Shown here piece after piece: positions 1 to 10,259 of a stretch of DNA of 64,000 nt. The first letter of the stretch is position 1. Every line of letters begins with the position of its first letter. Where the stretch lies: the NCBI GenBank assembly GCA_018806915.1, contig JAGKQI010000031.1, forward strand, positions 1,054,001 to 1,118,000. Reading direction: 5' to 3'. The notes under the pieces were generated by a model, which saw nothing but the letters and a program-made list of their open reading frames with translations, had not been told where the DNA came from and searched no databases. Origin of the DNA: Phytophthora colocasiae (taxonomy: Eukaryota; Oomycota; Peronosporomycetes; Peronosporales; Peronosporaceae). The translations under genes and the position numbers were made by a program.

Positions 1-14
1 AGAATCGCTACTAC

Positions 15-620
15 ATGGCTGCCAAGTGGCTTGGATACACGCACGTTTTCTTTCTCAAAGAGAAAAGCGACGCATCGGCCGCCTTTCGTGACTATCTGAA
101 GTTACTTAAGAATCGTGGCGGTACTCCGCGAGTGTGTACTCTGCGCAGCGATGGAGGAGGCGAATTTGTCAACTCCGACTTCGGGAAAACCTGCGCTGAC
201 GCTGGAATCGACCGTCACTACTCAGAACCGCACACACATTACCAGAATGGTGTTGCCGAGCGCACAAATCGCACCCTTGGCGATATGGCGCGATGTCTTC
301 TTTTGCAAGCCAACGTCCCGCACTCTTTGTGGGAATACGCGATACGAGCGGCAGCTTACATGAGAAATCGGGTGATCTCACGTAGCTTCCCGTCAGACAC
401 TCCATATGCCCGTTTCCATGGTTCCCAACCAGATCTCGCCGAGTTACACGCGTTTGGTGAAAACGTTGTGGTCATGCTACCCCCTACGCAACGCAGTACT
501 GCCTACAAGTTTAAACCAAAGGGCCAACGAGGAATATTCATAGGCCATGATCATGAGCGCAGGGTTACTTCGTATACATACGCGAGGGTGGAGCACGAGT
601 CGTTCACAGTTGCAACGTCA
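15..620 (+). pseudogene. copia integrase core (fragment)
   Basis: The translation carries the middle and end of a retroviral-type integrase. The second catalytic Asp lies in the motif SDGGGEF and the catalytic Glu in GVAERTNRTL, with the usual copia spacing, followed by a segment typical of the copia post-core region (FKPKGQRGIFIGHD). The first catalytic Asp lies before the window. The frame stays open to about 725, but beyond roughly 600 the protein stops looking like copia while the other frame picks up, so a frameshift is inferred at about 600-630. The enzyme would insert element cDNA into host chromosomes; as it stands it is not expressible as a full polyprotein. Confidence 0.85.
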
Positions 621-625
621 CGTTC

Positions 626-2470
626 TTGGGGTTGTCTGTGCGCGCACCGACGCCAGCGTCGACGGTCGACCCACTCCAGCCAATCTCTTTCGCTGACTCG
701 TATACGATGGCTTCTGCACCGCTGACCCCTGCCCAACCTTCAGCACCAACCACGCAATCTCGCGATGCGATGCGGGGAAGTGTCATTGGCGATGCTCCGA
801 ATGCCGCAGTCGAAAAAGCAAGTGCAGGCTCAGAAATGGCAAGGCGCCGAAGATCGGAACGCATCGCAAACCGAAACATCGGCACCGCGTTCTTGGTGCT
901 TGGTGAAGTCATGCAGGAACCGTTAACACTACAAGAGGCAAGGAATTCACCACAATGGCCACAGTGGAAAGAAGCCATAAAAGAAGAGATCGAAGCGCTC
1001 CGTGCAAATGGGACGTTCACAGTCGTGACTCCCCCTGCTGATGCGCATGTGATCGGAACAATGATCAATTTTCGCCTAAAGCGCGGTGCAAACGGCTTGA
1101 TTGAAAGACTTCGGGCCCGTGTTTGCGCGCAAGGCTGTGGACAGGTTTATCTGGTTGATTATATTGACACGTATGCACCAGTGGTGAAACTAATCTCTAT
1201 TCGGGTATTCATTGCAGAATGCAACCATCGAGGACTAAAGATTAGGCAGGGCGACGTACCCACAGCCTACGTGAAAGCCTGCCTCCGGGAAGTGATCTAT
1301 GTTCGGCAACCGAAAGGCTTTGAGGAGGGTGAACCGGGTCAAGTCTGGCTCCTTGCAAAAGCTCTTTATGGCTTAAAGCAAGCGGGTCGGGAGTGGAATG
1401 CAGAATTGGACTCTTTTCTAAAGCTGTTAGGCTTCTCACCAACTCGAGCTGATCCCTGCGTTTACACACACCCAGACAAGATCCTGATAATCCTCGTGTA
1501 TGTCGACGATCTACTCATCGGGTACGAGCACGAAGCCGACATGACAGCACTGATGAAATCGCTCCAAGATAAGTACAACATCAAGGATTTGGGAGACCTT
1601 TCCTGGTTCTTAGGAATGCGCGTGAAGCGTGATCTCAGATCTGGCGAAATTATCATTGACCAGAAGCAGTATGCGAAGGAAATGTATCGCCGATTTGCCG
1701 TGGAAAATTGCCGAACAGCGCGCACACCTATGGACCAAGGCTTGATACTCTACAAGGCCCAACCGGATGAGGAACTAGCCGAACACATGCCGTACAGGCA
1801 AGCTGTCGGCGCTTTGTTGTATCTCAGTCGAGTGACTCGCCCGGACATTGCGTTCGCCGTGAACCAAGTTGCGGCACAGGCCAGCAAACCGAGTGTGAAC
1901 CACTGGCATGCTGTCAAAAGGATATTACGTTATGTCGCGTCGACTAAATCGACTGGACTTCGATTCACCCGCGATGAAAACGCGCCGCCACTTCGACTAT
2001 ACACCGACGCTGACTGGGCAAATGAAACAGAAGGGAGAAAATCGGTCACCGGTGTACTTCTTCAAGCCCATGGTAACAGCGTTCACTGGGAGTGCAAACG
2101 ACAACGACCCGTAGCAAAGTCGTCAACTACCGCAGAGTATATTGCAGCAGACACAGGACTGGAAGACCTTCGCTGGACGGTGCTACTCATGAAGGAACTC
2201 GCAGGCACCACGTTGACCCGAGTCCCTATGATGATCGACAACATTTCAACCATCAAGAGGATCAAGAATGACAAGACTTCAAATGCGCAGAAAACAATCG
2301 ACGTCATGTTCCACTCGATCAAGGATGCTGTCCGTGAACAAGACGTAGAGCTTGTCTACTGCCCGACTGACAGCATGCTAGCTGATGGATTTACGAAAGC
2401 CCTTGGACGAGTTACATTCGAAAGACATCGGGCTGAAATTGGGCTGGTGCAGTTGGTTCCCCAGTCCTGA
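626..2470 (+). pseudogene. copia reverse transcriptase-RNase H
   Basis: The frame is open for 614 codons but starts without an ATG, so it is the downstream part of a broken polyprotein. It holds the complete copia RT: the QEPLTLQEA and WKEAIKEEIEAL entry region, the 'palm' motif VYVDDLLIG at about 1495-1520, and the ALYGLKQAGREW block. RNase H follows, with YTDADWA near 2000 and KSSTTAEYIAADT near 2120. The end GWCSWFP precedes the stop and then the LTR. Some copia consensus positions look altered (for example VPTAYVKA where most elements have a D-V-x-x-A-F-L-like motif), in keeping with decay. Confidence 0.9.
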
Positions 2471-2585
2471 CTCGCGGGGAAGTGTCGGTGCTGCGTGGCA
2501 CTGGGTCGAGTCAGAACTCAGGCAACTGATGACACTAGGCAAGTCCATCCTTAGTTCCATAGTTCAGCCCTGTAATTAGTCAAAT

Positions 2586-4048
2586 TCACTTCCTGATTTC
2601 TCTTCCAGACGACAAATTGTACCTCAAAACGTTTGCAATGGTCACGATATCCGCCTTCGCCAATTCACAATCTTGAATATCAAAGCCCATTTCAGTCGAA
2701 GGGGAACAACCAATAGCATAGACCATCCACGGCCACGGCAATGCCTTACTGCTCTCGAATTCCATGATGATGAAAATTGGTGTAGTGGTGACTTGCACAG
2801 CTATAGTCGAACAGATCGCAGCAACAACACTTAAAGATAGTGTATGGCAAGTAATTCGCGTTTCACTCACCACACGGGACCATCGGTAAACTCGGTTCAA
2901 CAGCACACCAGCATTGATCGTGGCCTCTCCATCGTTAGTTGTATTTCCGTGAAGAGAAATGTCGAGATGGTCTATCGGTGTCGATACCAATCCCGCACAC
3001 AGATCTCGACAAAATGGTGTCGCTAAATCCACTATTATAACACGAACGTATATACTCATCGGCACTTGCTGCCTTTGATCCAGAAAGATGTCAACAAGAT
3101 TCGCACTGTCCGCCCCAAGACTGAGTTGATTGATGATAGAAGCCCCAGTAGTAAATAATCTTCGCAGGTCGATTTGAACTCCGTCACTTTTGTCGAAACT
3201 CAGAATCGCTTCGATACAGTCATATTCACTGTTGCATTTCCATGTCATACTGGGACGTTTACAAGTCGTTTCCTTGTCTGTTTCTTCCTGCCTCATGGCC
3301 TTCAACGTCTGTATCGCTTCTTGGAATTGAGGCGAGGGGTCTGACCATTCAAGTAACCTGCTCCAAGTAGCTTGCTGACGTGTAGTAGCTCCAAAGACGG
3401 ACACAATCAATTGTGGAAAATTCCGAAGTTTACGTTTCACTGTTGTCTGCATCAGGTTCGAGAATTGGTCCATGAACACTTCTTGATTTACCTCTGCAAG
3501 CATTGTGATATCTCAATCGCCTCTCGAATCTGCTTGAGTTTGTTCACGTTTTCCGCATTTTCTTTTTCCAGACGAAGCATTAAATAAATCTGCTGGCGTG
3601 GGTACTCTGAAATACCAAACATCCACTCGAAACGTACGTACATCCCACGGTTAGACGCCCTGTGGCTGTTATCATGGAGGACATGGTGTAACGTAGCATA
3701 CCAAGGATAAAGGAAGTCCCAATGGGTTGACATTATATCTAAATGGGAAATGACAGCATTGGTTGAAGTGGTGTCTATCTATCAGTCAATAGTCATATCT
3801 TCTTCTGTCAAATTCTTCGTAGAATGGTCTTTGAATAGAGGAAAGCATTCAGCCTGTTTCACAGCGAGTAATAGTGGGGGTTGTAAGAGCTGAAGTAGGT
3901 GATAGCCGCTGTTCATCAGTTCCAACGAAACGATTTTCACTCGTACATTTTCCTCAAGACAACCAATACTCGTATCTCCTTTCCAGAATATGCCAGTCGA
4001 GATATCTGCGCTGAATTTATGCTCACTACACACTTGAGTCTGCTTCAT
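2586..4048 (-). pseudogene. decayed unknown protein gene
   Basis: Three consecutive minus-strand open stretches (4048-3782, 3733-3488, 3503-2586), each beginning with ATG, look like pieces of one gene. The first two are in the same frame and are separated only by adjacent TGA and TAG codons at about 3779-3784, with the frame otherwise open across the gap. The third is in another frame and overlaps the second by 16 bp. The middle piece has a Glu/Lys-rich helical stretch (LRLEKENAENVNKLKQIR). The last, 305 codons long, contains an antisense LINE scrap at 3062-3131 in its middle. I do not recognise the family; the C-terminal part has a faint leucine-rich-repeat look, which I do not trust. Introns instead of stops cannot be excluded. 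Confidence 0.4.
3062..3131 (+). repeat. 70-bp LINE tail scrap, inverted copy of 4096-4165
   Basis: The plus strand here encodes LIQKDVNKIRTVRPKTEL, and the minus strand of 4096-4165 encodes the same peptide. By eye the two 70-bp stretches differ at two positions. In the second copy this peptide directly follows a sequence that looks like a LINE ORF2 end, so both are taken as LINE-derived. Confidence 0.6.
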
Positions 4049-4083
4049 TTGTGATAAGCTTGCTGGGGTTGATCGGAAGAGAT

Positions 4084-4314
4084 CTACGCTGTTGTAATCA
4101 ACTCAGTCTTGGGCCGGACAGTGCGAATCTTGTTGACATCTTTCTGGATCAAAGACAGCAAGTGCGGTCTCTCAACTTGTGCTTCACGAAAGTGTATATC
4201 ATTTCGGAGTCTCCACGTTGCATGGAAAGCAATTGCAGTATGAACCCACCAAAGAATTCCACTGAGCTTCATGGAGCCCAAAGCGATAGCCACATCTTTT
4301 CTAGCGCTGGACAT
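4084..4314 (-). pseudogene. LINE ORF2 C-terminal fragment
   Basis: The 76-codon stretch contains WWVHTAIAFHATWRLRNDIHF, which has the layout of the extreme C-terminus of non-LTR reverse transcriptase proteins (a helix, then W-x-x-R-N, then a basic patch). The better preserved LINE at 12.9-13.9 kb has the comparable LHCVWTARNKHHFENR. No reverse transcriptase or endonuclease domain remains next to it. It is a short, dead, probably 5'-truncated copy. Confidence 0.5.
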
Positions 4315-4399
4315 GATAAGAAGCAGTGTCCAACTGGCTCAATCACTGTGCAAGATTCTCGAACGCGTTGCTGGACAATAGGGTTAAGCTTTTTCTAGC

Positions 4400-5639
4400 C
4401 GTGAGCCAAGTATGAGATCGTATTCACAAGACATCGCAGTTGTGGCTTGAGGGCATCCAAGCTCCTTCAACGGATGAGGTTCACCGTCGTAGTAGAATAG
4501 AGCACATCGACCCAATCACCTCGCCTTAATTTGGGAAAGAAACTCGTTCCTGATACTAGCCGAAGTGGTGCTGTCAGTCGCAAAAATGCCATAGAAGCAT
4601 TCGCGTTAAATATCCCACTAGGTCTGTTCCAATTCTGTTGCCTTCATCAAATTTTAGAAAAGCTTCCGCCTTACTGCCATCGAACTTGTATTTCCAAGGA
4701 CATACCTGAATAAATGGAAATGTTTCCCTTGCCCGTTCCGTCCAAATGTGCCTACATTTTTACTTTTTAGGGCAACATCAGTGAGTCGACAGCACGGACG
4801 AAATATGCCACTGACGTCATTCCATCTCGTGATCGTCACGGCTCATTAGGTCGTTTTCAACTCGCAGACTTGGCGAGCTCACGAAGATTCTCAATTAACC
4901 CCTTCGACAAAAACAGCCATCGGTTCAATTCTTCACTAGAACTCGGCACTAATACTCCACGGACCTTCAAATTCGTTTGTCTTCCTTGTCGCAATGCATT
5001 TGTTGCCTCATTTGCCACTTCACAGAGACTCAAATACAATCGAATCATCCCATTCTTACTTGTACCAAGGCGAATGAGACGCTTCCCTCTGGATGAAAGC
5101 CACAGTCCTTCGGATGGAAGATTGGGATAATTAGATCCGCTCCGAGGTGCTCGCGAGGCAAGACGCCGGCTGCTTGGTCACGGAGCAAATATCCAGTCGA
5201 ATAACATACCAGTTGAAATTACGAGGCACACCATAAACTGAGTGTTATCGCTGCTCTTACCTCCACAAATGGACGGCACCGACCGAAGTGTTCAGGCTAA
5301 TAAACGAGAACCGATTCAAATTTCTCCTGGAGATGAACGTACACAACAGGTTGAAGACCGCTATGATAATACGGTACATGTACGTTACTTTGACATGTGA
5401 GCTGATGGCAGCCATTAAGATCCTGCACACCTGGAAGAGCTTCCGGAATCTGGCAAAGTGGTTATACATGAAGAATTATCCAACGGACATTTTTCTGTGC
5501 TACGATATCACCGTTCTCCTCACCCGGTCCGCACAATGACATCCCCGGGATGAGTCCGCCTGCTCAAAACACCAAAGCAACACAACAAGACCGTTAATTC
5601 CGAGTTCAAGTGGCCACTTCATGTAAACGCACAACGCAA
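4400..5639. other. intergenic, no recognised gene
   Basis: Only short open stretches are present. Minus-strand pieces at 5130-4857 (ending KGLIENLRELAKSAS) and 4839-4654 have a protein-like composition and could be remnants of the same decayed region as 2586-4048, but I recognise no family, no clear start and no splice sites. Confidence 0.4.
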
Positions 5640-6523
5640 CTACAAAATCTCGTACATGTCAGCAGCACTGGAGACGTTTGACATCCCGCGCGGCTTCTGC
5701 ACGGGGGTGGAGCCATCCACTGAAGTGTCCAGAAGCGGCAACTCCTCACAATTCTGCTGTTCGTGGTCCATGAGGAAGCTGTCTTGGATCCAGAACTGCA
5801 CCATGTTCATAACCAATGGACAGCCGATCATGACGATCAACAGCTCGATCTTGGGGTGGTTGTGCACTGGGTAGAACAGCAGCGAACCCACCCAACCAAG
5901 TGGAGAGGAGAATGCGTAGAGCACTACCCCCACAAAGAACTTCATGATGATCAAGACAGTGCACCACTGCAGCAACTGCATCCACCATACTCTCCAAGAC
6001 GGCGGGGAACCATAGTACCCGTGAGACCGGAGACTCGTCCACTGCTGCCGAATCTGTTAAAACACATCAAATATCCGTCATCAACTGCAAAAAATAACAA
6101 CAATAATTAATTATCCACTTACTGCAATCATAGTGAAGAGTTGCAATAATAAATACGCAATGTACACGCCGAGTGTAGTGTCGATCACTACGTTCATGAA
6201 GTAGAACGCACACTACCAGACAATAAAAAAAATAGTAGTTAATAAACTAAAAAAGTAAATAATACCAACTATTTTCATACCTGGTCCTCATCACTAGGAG
6301 TGTCGGAGAAATCGACGAGACCAATGGCGTACAGGATGTTCATGACGTGGATCATAGCAGCCGACGTGCCCTGCTTCATAGCGTCCATGAACCAGACCTT
6401 AGCGGGTCTTCGTGGTCGTTCGAAGTGCCATTTCGCGTACAGAGAAGACAACGCAATGAAGCCTAAAAGCATTTGCACAGCGTCGTCTGTGCGATCTGCC
6501 ACGAGGGTGCAGCTGGAGCTCAT
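5640..6523 (-). CDS. STIMATE: STIMATE/TMEM110 family membrane protein
   Basis: Three exons are inferred: 6523-6281, 6212-6123 and 6053-5640, with introns GTATGA...GGTAG (68 bp) and GTAAGT...AACAG (69 bp), both in phase 0. The product is 248 aa. The ATG at 6523 is the first in frame. The protein has about five hydrophobic segments and the family signature: KVWFMDAMKQG early, DQC-FYFMNVVIDTTLGV across the first junction, and ELLIVMIGCPLVMNMVQFWIQDSFLM late. In animals STIMATE sits in the endoplasmic reticulum and helps STIM1 at ER-plasma membrane contacts; its fungal and protist relatives are described as vacuolar or ER membrane proteins, so a calcium role here is only inferred. The C-terminal tail after the last helix is acidic and polar, probably cytosolic. 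No defects are visible. Confidence 0.88.
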
Positions 6524-6599
6524 GGGCGAGGAATCGCGTTGGGGAGAATCTGCAACTGATGTAGTACGCAACGGCCGTGTTGTGGATTTTTTTTTATTT

Positions 6600-7216
6600 A
6601 TTATTTGCGGATAACGCGGATTAGTGGAAATGTGTTAAATGAAAACTTTGGATTGGTTGAAAAGGAAAAACCTGTCGAAATAACTGGAGAAACTGCGAAA
6701 GTCGATAGAAAAAGATGTATCGCAGACGATTTGAACCGAACGATGCAGCATCAGGAATGACGATGGTCACAATCTACAGTATCTCAATGCTTGTAAGGTA
6801 TACTTGTCGAGCGATGAGCAGCAACAAATATCCCATGCACTGTAAAAAGACCCATACAAGGAATGCTGCTTGCAACTTCTGTGTGATGGAGTCACTCCAC
6901 CTTTAGTCGGTTGGAAAATTTGCGATGCCACCTATTGGGATATGTACGTTGCGGATAGCCATCATTGGGAGACTTGTCGCCGAAGATGTCTTCGTAGCCA
7001 CTATACTACCCAGTAAAGAAGCAACACTGCTGGCAGCAGCCTTCAATTGAAGGAAGGATGCAAGCTTGTTCAACAATGACTGAGCGATCTGTATGTAGCT
7101 AGAGTCCGAATCTGTCCATTCGGTTATACAGTGAATTTTTAATAAACACACACAAATCATAAAACACAATTAAAAATAAAACCAACAAGTAAAAACACAC
7201 ATTTCATATAGATACC
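6600..7216. other. spacer between divergent genes
   Basis: This is the shared upstream region of the STIMATE-like gene (-) and the Rab prenyltransferase gene (+). It is AT-rich close to 7140-7210. A minus-strand open stretch at 7169-6903 (88 codons, no recognisable domain) is probably chance. I see no repeat or RNA gene. Confidence 0.5.
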
Positions 7217-8301
7217 ATGCACGGCCGGGTGAAGAGCGTGGAGCGCGAGAAGGAGCAGCAGAAGACGGATGAGCAGCGCCAGGAGGAACTCTCCAAGGTC
7301 CGCATGTACCACGAGGTGGCGGGCAAAGTGCTGGAGATGAAGCGCCAGAAGTTCTACGAGCCGTCGGTGCTTCCACTTACGAGCCATTTGCTGCTGTTAA
7401 ATCCCGAGTTCCACGTGGTCTGGAGCTATCGTCGCCAAGTTATTGATGCACTAGTGGAGAAGGCTGAAGACCCTGAGACGGAGCAGCAGGAACTGGCCCA
7501 AACGGAGCTGAAACTGACCCTGGTACGAATTTCAGCAACATTTTGGATTTTACTCATTTGTTTTAACCATTATTTCCCCCCGTTTAGGATGCTCTGCAAC
7601 GCAACCCCAAGTCATATTCAGCTTGGTTCCAGCGGCAATGGATCATTGACCGCGGCCTAGGAGACCTCAAGAAGGAGATCGGTCTGTGTAACAAGCTGCT
7701 GGATCTAGGTAAGATTCATTTTGAACTTAATAACCTGGTTATTTGGTTTTACTTACTTTTACATGACGTTCTGCTAGATGAACGCAATTTCCACTGCTGG
7801 AATTACCGTCGACATGTGTGCAAGCTCGCTGGTATGTCGGAAGAGGACCAATTATCCTTCACGACGCAGAAAATCGAGCAAAACTTCTCCAACTACTCGG
7901 CGCTGCATCACCGCACTATTTCTTTGCCGGATCCATTGACGGCTGACGTGTTGTTCGACGAGATTGGCCTAGTTCAGCAAGCTGTATTTACTGAACCGGA
8001 CGACCAGAGTGCCTGGTTCTACTACCGTTGGCTGGTGACGTCCATGGTGGAGCTGGTCGAATCTTCCATTGAAGATGCGACTGGTTTCTTGAAGAGCCAA
8101 GTCCAGTGGCTGGACGAGTTGTTGGAGATGGAGTCAGAAGCCAAGTGGGTCATTATAACTCTTGCGGATTTACACTCTCGTCTTGGTTCAATGGATGTGG
8201 AGGATTCGAAAAAGCAGAGCATTGACCTGTACGACCGCGCGATTGCTGTCGACCCGGATCACCGCCGATACTACGCTGACATGCAAAAGAAAAGTATCTA
8301 G
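7217..8301 (+). CDS. RABGGTA: Rab geranylgeranyltransferase alpha subunit
   Basis: Exons 7217-7522, 7588-7708 and 7778-8301 join to a 316-aa protein. The introns (65 and 69 bp) run GTACGA...TTTAG and GTAAGA...GCTAG. The start MHGRVK matches the conserved beginning of the family. At least five prenyltransferase alpha repeats with the N-P-x-x-x-x-W-x-x-R pattern are visible: NPEFHVVWSYRRQV, NPKSYSAWFQRQW (across intron 1), DERNFHCWNYRRHV (across intron 2), NYSALHHR and DDQSAWFYYRW. With a beta subunit and the Rab escort protein it attaches geranylgeranyl groups to C-terminal cysteines of Rab GTPases, so it acts in the cytosol for membrane traffic. The length is close to yeast Bet4 and lacks the Ig-like and LRR domains of the mammalian protein. 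The gene appears intact. Confidence 0.93.
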
Positions 8302-8609
8302 ATACTTTAAGCATTCGTAATGTAGTTTCCTTCCAAATTTCGAGAACTGTTCTATGAATACTTAAAATATTTTACATCCTTCCATGTACTTATGACGACA
8401 TAGACGTAATATTCTCGGTTTGATGGAGGCATAACGAGCGTGTTCAACTAGTTCCAGAAACATATTGAGCAAGATTCTATCAATCGAAGACGTTTTTACG
8501 AGATTTCGTGCCTATGTCAAGAGCCTTTGACAGGAAGTGTCCGTAATTTTCTGATGTGGATTTCTTTTGAAAAAAAAAGCAGTATTCGATTTTTCTACTT
8601 GGTATCACA
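8302..8609. other. spacer, nothing recognised
   Basis: AT-rich spacer between the Rab prenyltransferase stop and the Uma2-like start. An A-run at about 8570-8578 precedes the next gene by about 30 bp. No ORF, repeat or RNA gene is supported. Confidence 0.5.
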
Positions 8610-9467
8610 ATGCAGAAAACATCATACCAAGACGTGTTTTCACGCCTTGTACACGACTTGCAGACGAAGACGACGTTGTGTCGTGTCAAGGATTATCCAG
8701 GAGTCGAGCTGGAGCAGTTGAATAATTACGTTGTGGAATTTGGTCCATTGGTAAACCCCGTTTTTGGAGATCAATTAGCATTTTTCATCGACGAAGGTCG
8801 CTTCATCCCATACCGAATGAATGTGTACGGCAACGCGATAGTGGTGAATGAAATCATTTGGCAAGTGGGTAATTGGTCCAAGTTGTCAGGAGAACGAGGC
8901 AGAACAACAGCTTCGCGAGGAACTTTCATTTCCGGTACTGACATTCGAATGCCGGACGTCGCGTACACGCCACGCGACCTACATAGAGATTGTTCGACTG
9001 AGTCCGTGTGGATGTATCGAGGCGAGCGTTACACCCCCACTTTTGCCGTTGAAGTCGACAAGCTTTCTGGTCCTGGTTCTCGACTCAGTACTCTCGATCG
9101 CAAAATGCGCACCGAGTTCTTCGAAAATGGCGTACAGTTGGGTTGGTTAATTGATCCACGTCCTGACTGTCACAAGATGTATGAGTATTATCTCGATAAC
9201 GACAATCAAGTACAGTGTTCTGGCAACAGTGAGTGGAGAGACCTTGATGGTGGAGATATACTTCCAGGTTTTAAGCTCGAGAGCATTGATTTGGATATGG
9301 TGTTGAGTCAGGACTCCGGGTCGTCATCGGAAGAGGAGGTTGATTTTACCTGTCCAGAGCGAGAATGTGGGCACCAATTCAACACGCGCAGTAAATTTAT
9401 TGCACATGCTCAATGGCATGGGGCTGAAAGTGCTAGACAGAGGTATCTAGCAAAGCAGAATCTGTAA
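8610..9467 (+). CDS. Uma2-type PD-(D/E)XK nuclease fused to a C2H2 zinc finger
   Basis: The 285-aa single-exon protein has two parts. Residues about 40-225 match the Uma2 / DUF820 restriction-endonuclease-like fold. The motif MPDVAY supplies the catalytic Asp116, FAVEVDKLS supplies Glu148, and RKMRTEF supplies Lys165, followed by the family's NGVQLGWLIDP and DILPGFKLES signatures. An acidic serine linker then leads to one C2H2 finger with Cys248, Cys253, His266 and His270. Uma2 domains are widespread in bacteria, above all cyanobacteria; in oomycetes they are taken as acquired. The catalytic triad is complete, so nuclease activity is possible, and the finger suggests nucleic-acid binding in the nucleus; both are inferred. 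There is no signal peptide. A paralogue downstream (10.26-11.09 kb) is dead. The start is the ATG at 8610. Confidence 0.8.
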   Translation: MQKTSYQDVFSRLVHDLQTKTTLCRVKDYPGVELEQLNNYVVEFGPLVNPVFGDQLAFFIDEGRFIPYRMNVYGNAIVVNEIIWQVGNWSKLSGERGRTTASRGTFISGTDIRMPDVAYTPRDLHRDCSTESVWMYRGERYTPTFAVEVDKLSGPGSRLSTLDRKMRTEFFENGVQLGWLIDPRPDCHKMYEYYLDNDNQVQCSGNSEWRDLDGGDILPGFKLESIDLDMVLSQDSGSSSEEEVDFTCPERECGHQFNTRSKFIAHAQWHGAESARQRYLAKQNL

Positions 9468-9555
9468 TTCTTGAGGTCTTGACTCCGTGAAAACCTTGTG
9501 AAAACTGCAGAGTTGAGGGTAAACATAAACTATATATTCAACTTTGTTTTTGTGT

Positions 9556-9863
9556 TCATTGCGTTGCCGGATTGCTATTTTCTGACAAAACCCAATGATT
9601 GTTTGATCTCCAAGTTGTAGATACGACCTCCGTCCCATATTCTCCTTGGATGCGGTCTAATTTCAATCGTAAAAATGCTGCTGCATGGTTCCCCAGAGTT
9701 TCATCAGTCAAGCCGCCGTTCTCGTTTTCTAGTCTCTCTCTCAGGAACCGAGGACCACGGTTCGCATTCTCCACGTTGTACTGGGCTGGTTTTGAAGCCG
9801 ACCCAAGGCCATGCTGGTAATAACTGCCGCAACAGCAATGAGGACGGCGAAGGAGACTCTCAT
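9556..9863 (-). pseudogene. RxLR effector relic, frameshifted
   Basis: From the ATG at 9863 the minus strand encodes a hydrophobic secretion signal of about 20 residues (MRVSFAVLIAVAAV...). That frame ends at 9741 without any effector motif. A different frame, open over the same stretch down to 9556, carries an RFLR motif and an acidic Glu/Asn-rich stretch at the spacing where RxLR and dEER motifs normally follow the signal. One frameshift between signal and RFLR explains both. Oomycete RxLR proteins are secreted and enter plant cells to suppress defence. This copy cannot make a secreted RxLR protein as it stands. Confidence 0.6.
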
Positions 9864-10259
9864 GGGCGTTGCTCTTGGAGCTTTTGGCGCAAATTCCAAA
9901 ATGACGGTGATCAATAGATCCACAATCACCATAGGTACGCATACACACGCAAGCTACGTCCATGTCACGCGCAGCTTATGTGCTTTTGGCGCAAATTCGA
10001 GAAATCCGATTGTTGTTCTACTAGCAAGGCAGGATTCGTCGTCATGTTATGTGGTTTGACAATTTTCGGGCGAGTGCACGATACTGTATGTTCCGGTTCG
10101 ACTCCTACCTCTCCCTTCTGCGGGGACCAAGATATTAAATGTTTGTCGACTGAGATCAAAAATATGTTAAACGGATATTAAAACATCAATCGGAGAATTG
10201 TCCTCTCTTTTCTCAAGAACATGGCAATTCTCTGAAAAATCATTAAGAATTGTGCTTGA

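Larger units (their letters stand above)
1..2582 (+). mobile_element. Ty1/copia retrotransposon, 5'-truncated by window edge, decayed
   Basis: This is the 3' half of a copia element. The domain order is the Ty1/copia order: integrase core first, then reverse transcriptase, then RNase H, followed by a short LTR remnant. The integrase and RT parts lie in different frames, and the frame changes near 600-630, so the polyprotein is broken. A probable 3' LTR begins at about 2483, where a TG follows the purine-rich run GCGGGGAAG; its outer end is not definable because no second LTR is in the window. The GAG and protease parts would lie left of position 1. Confidence 0.9.
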
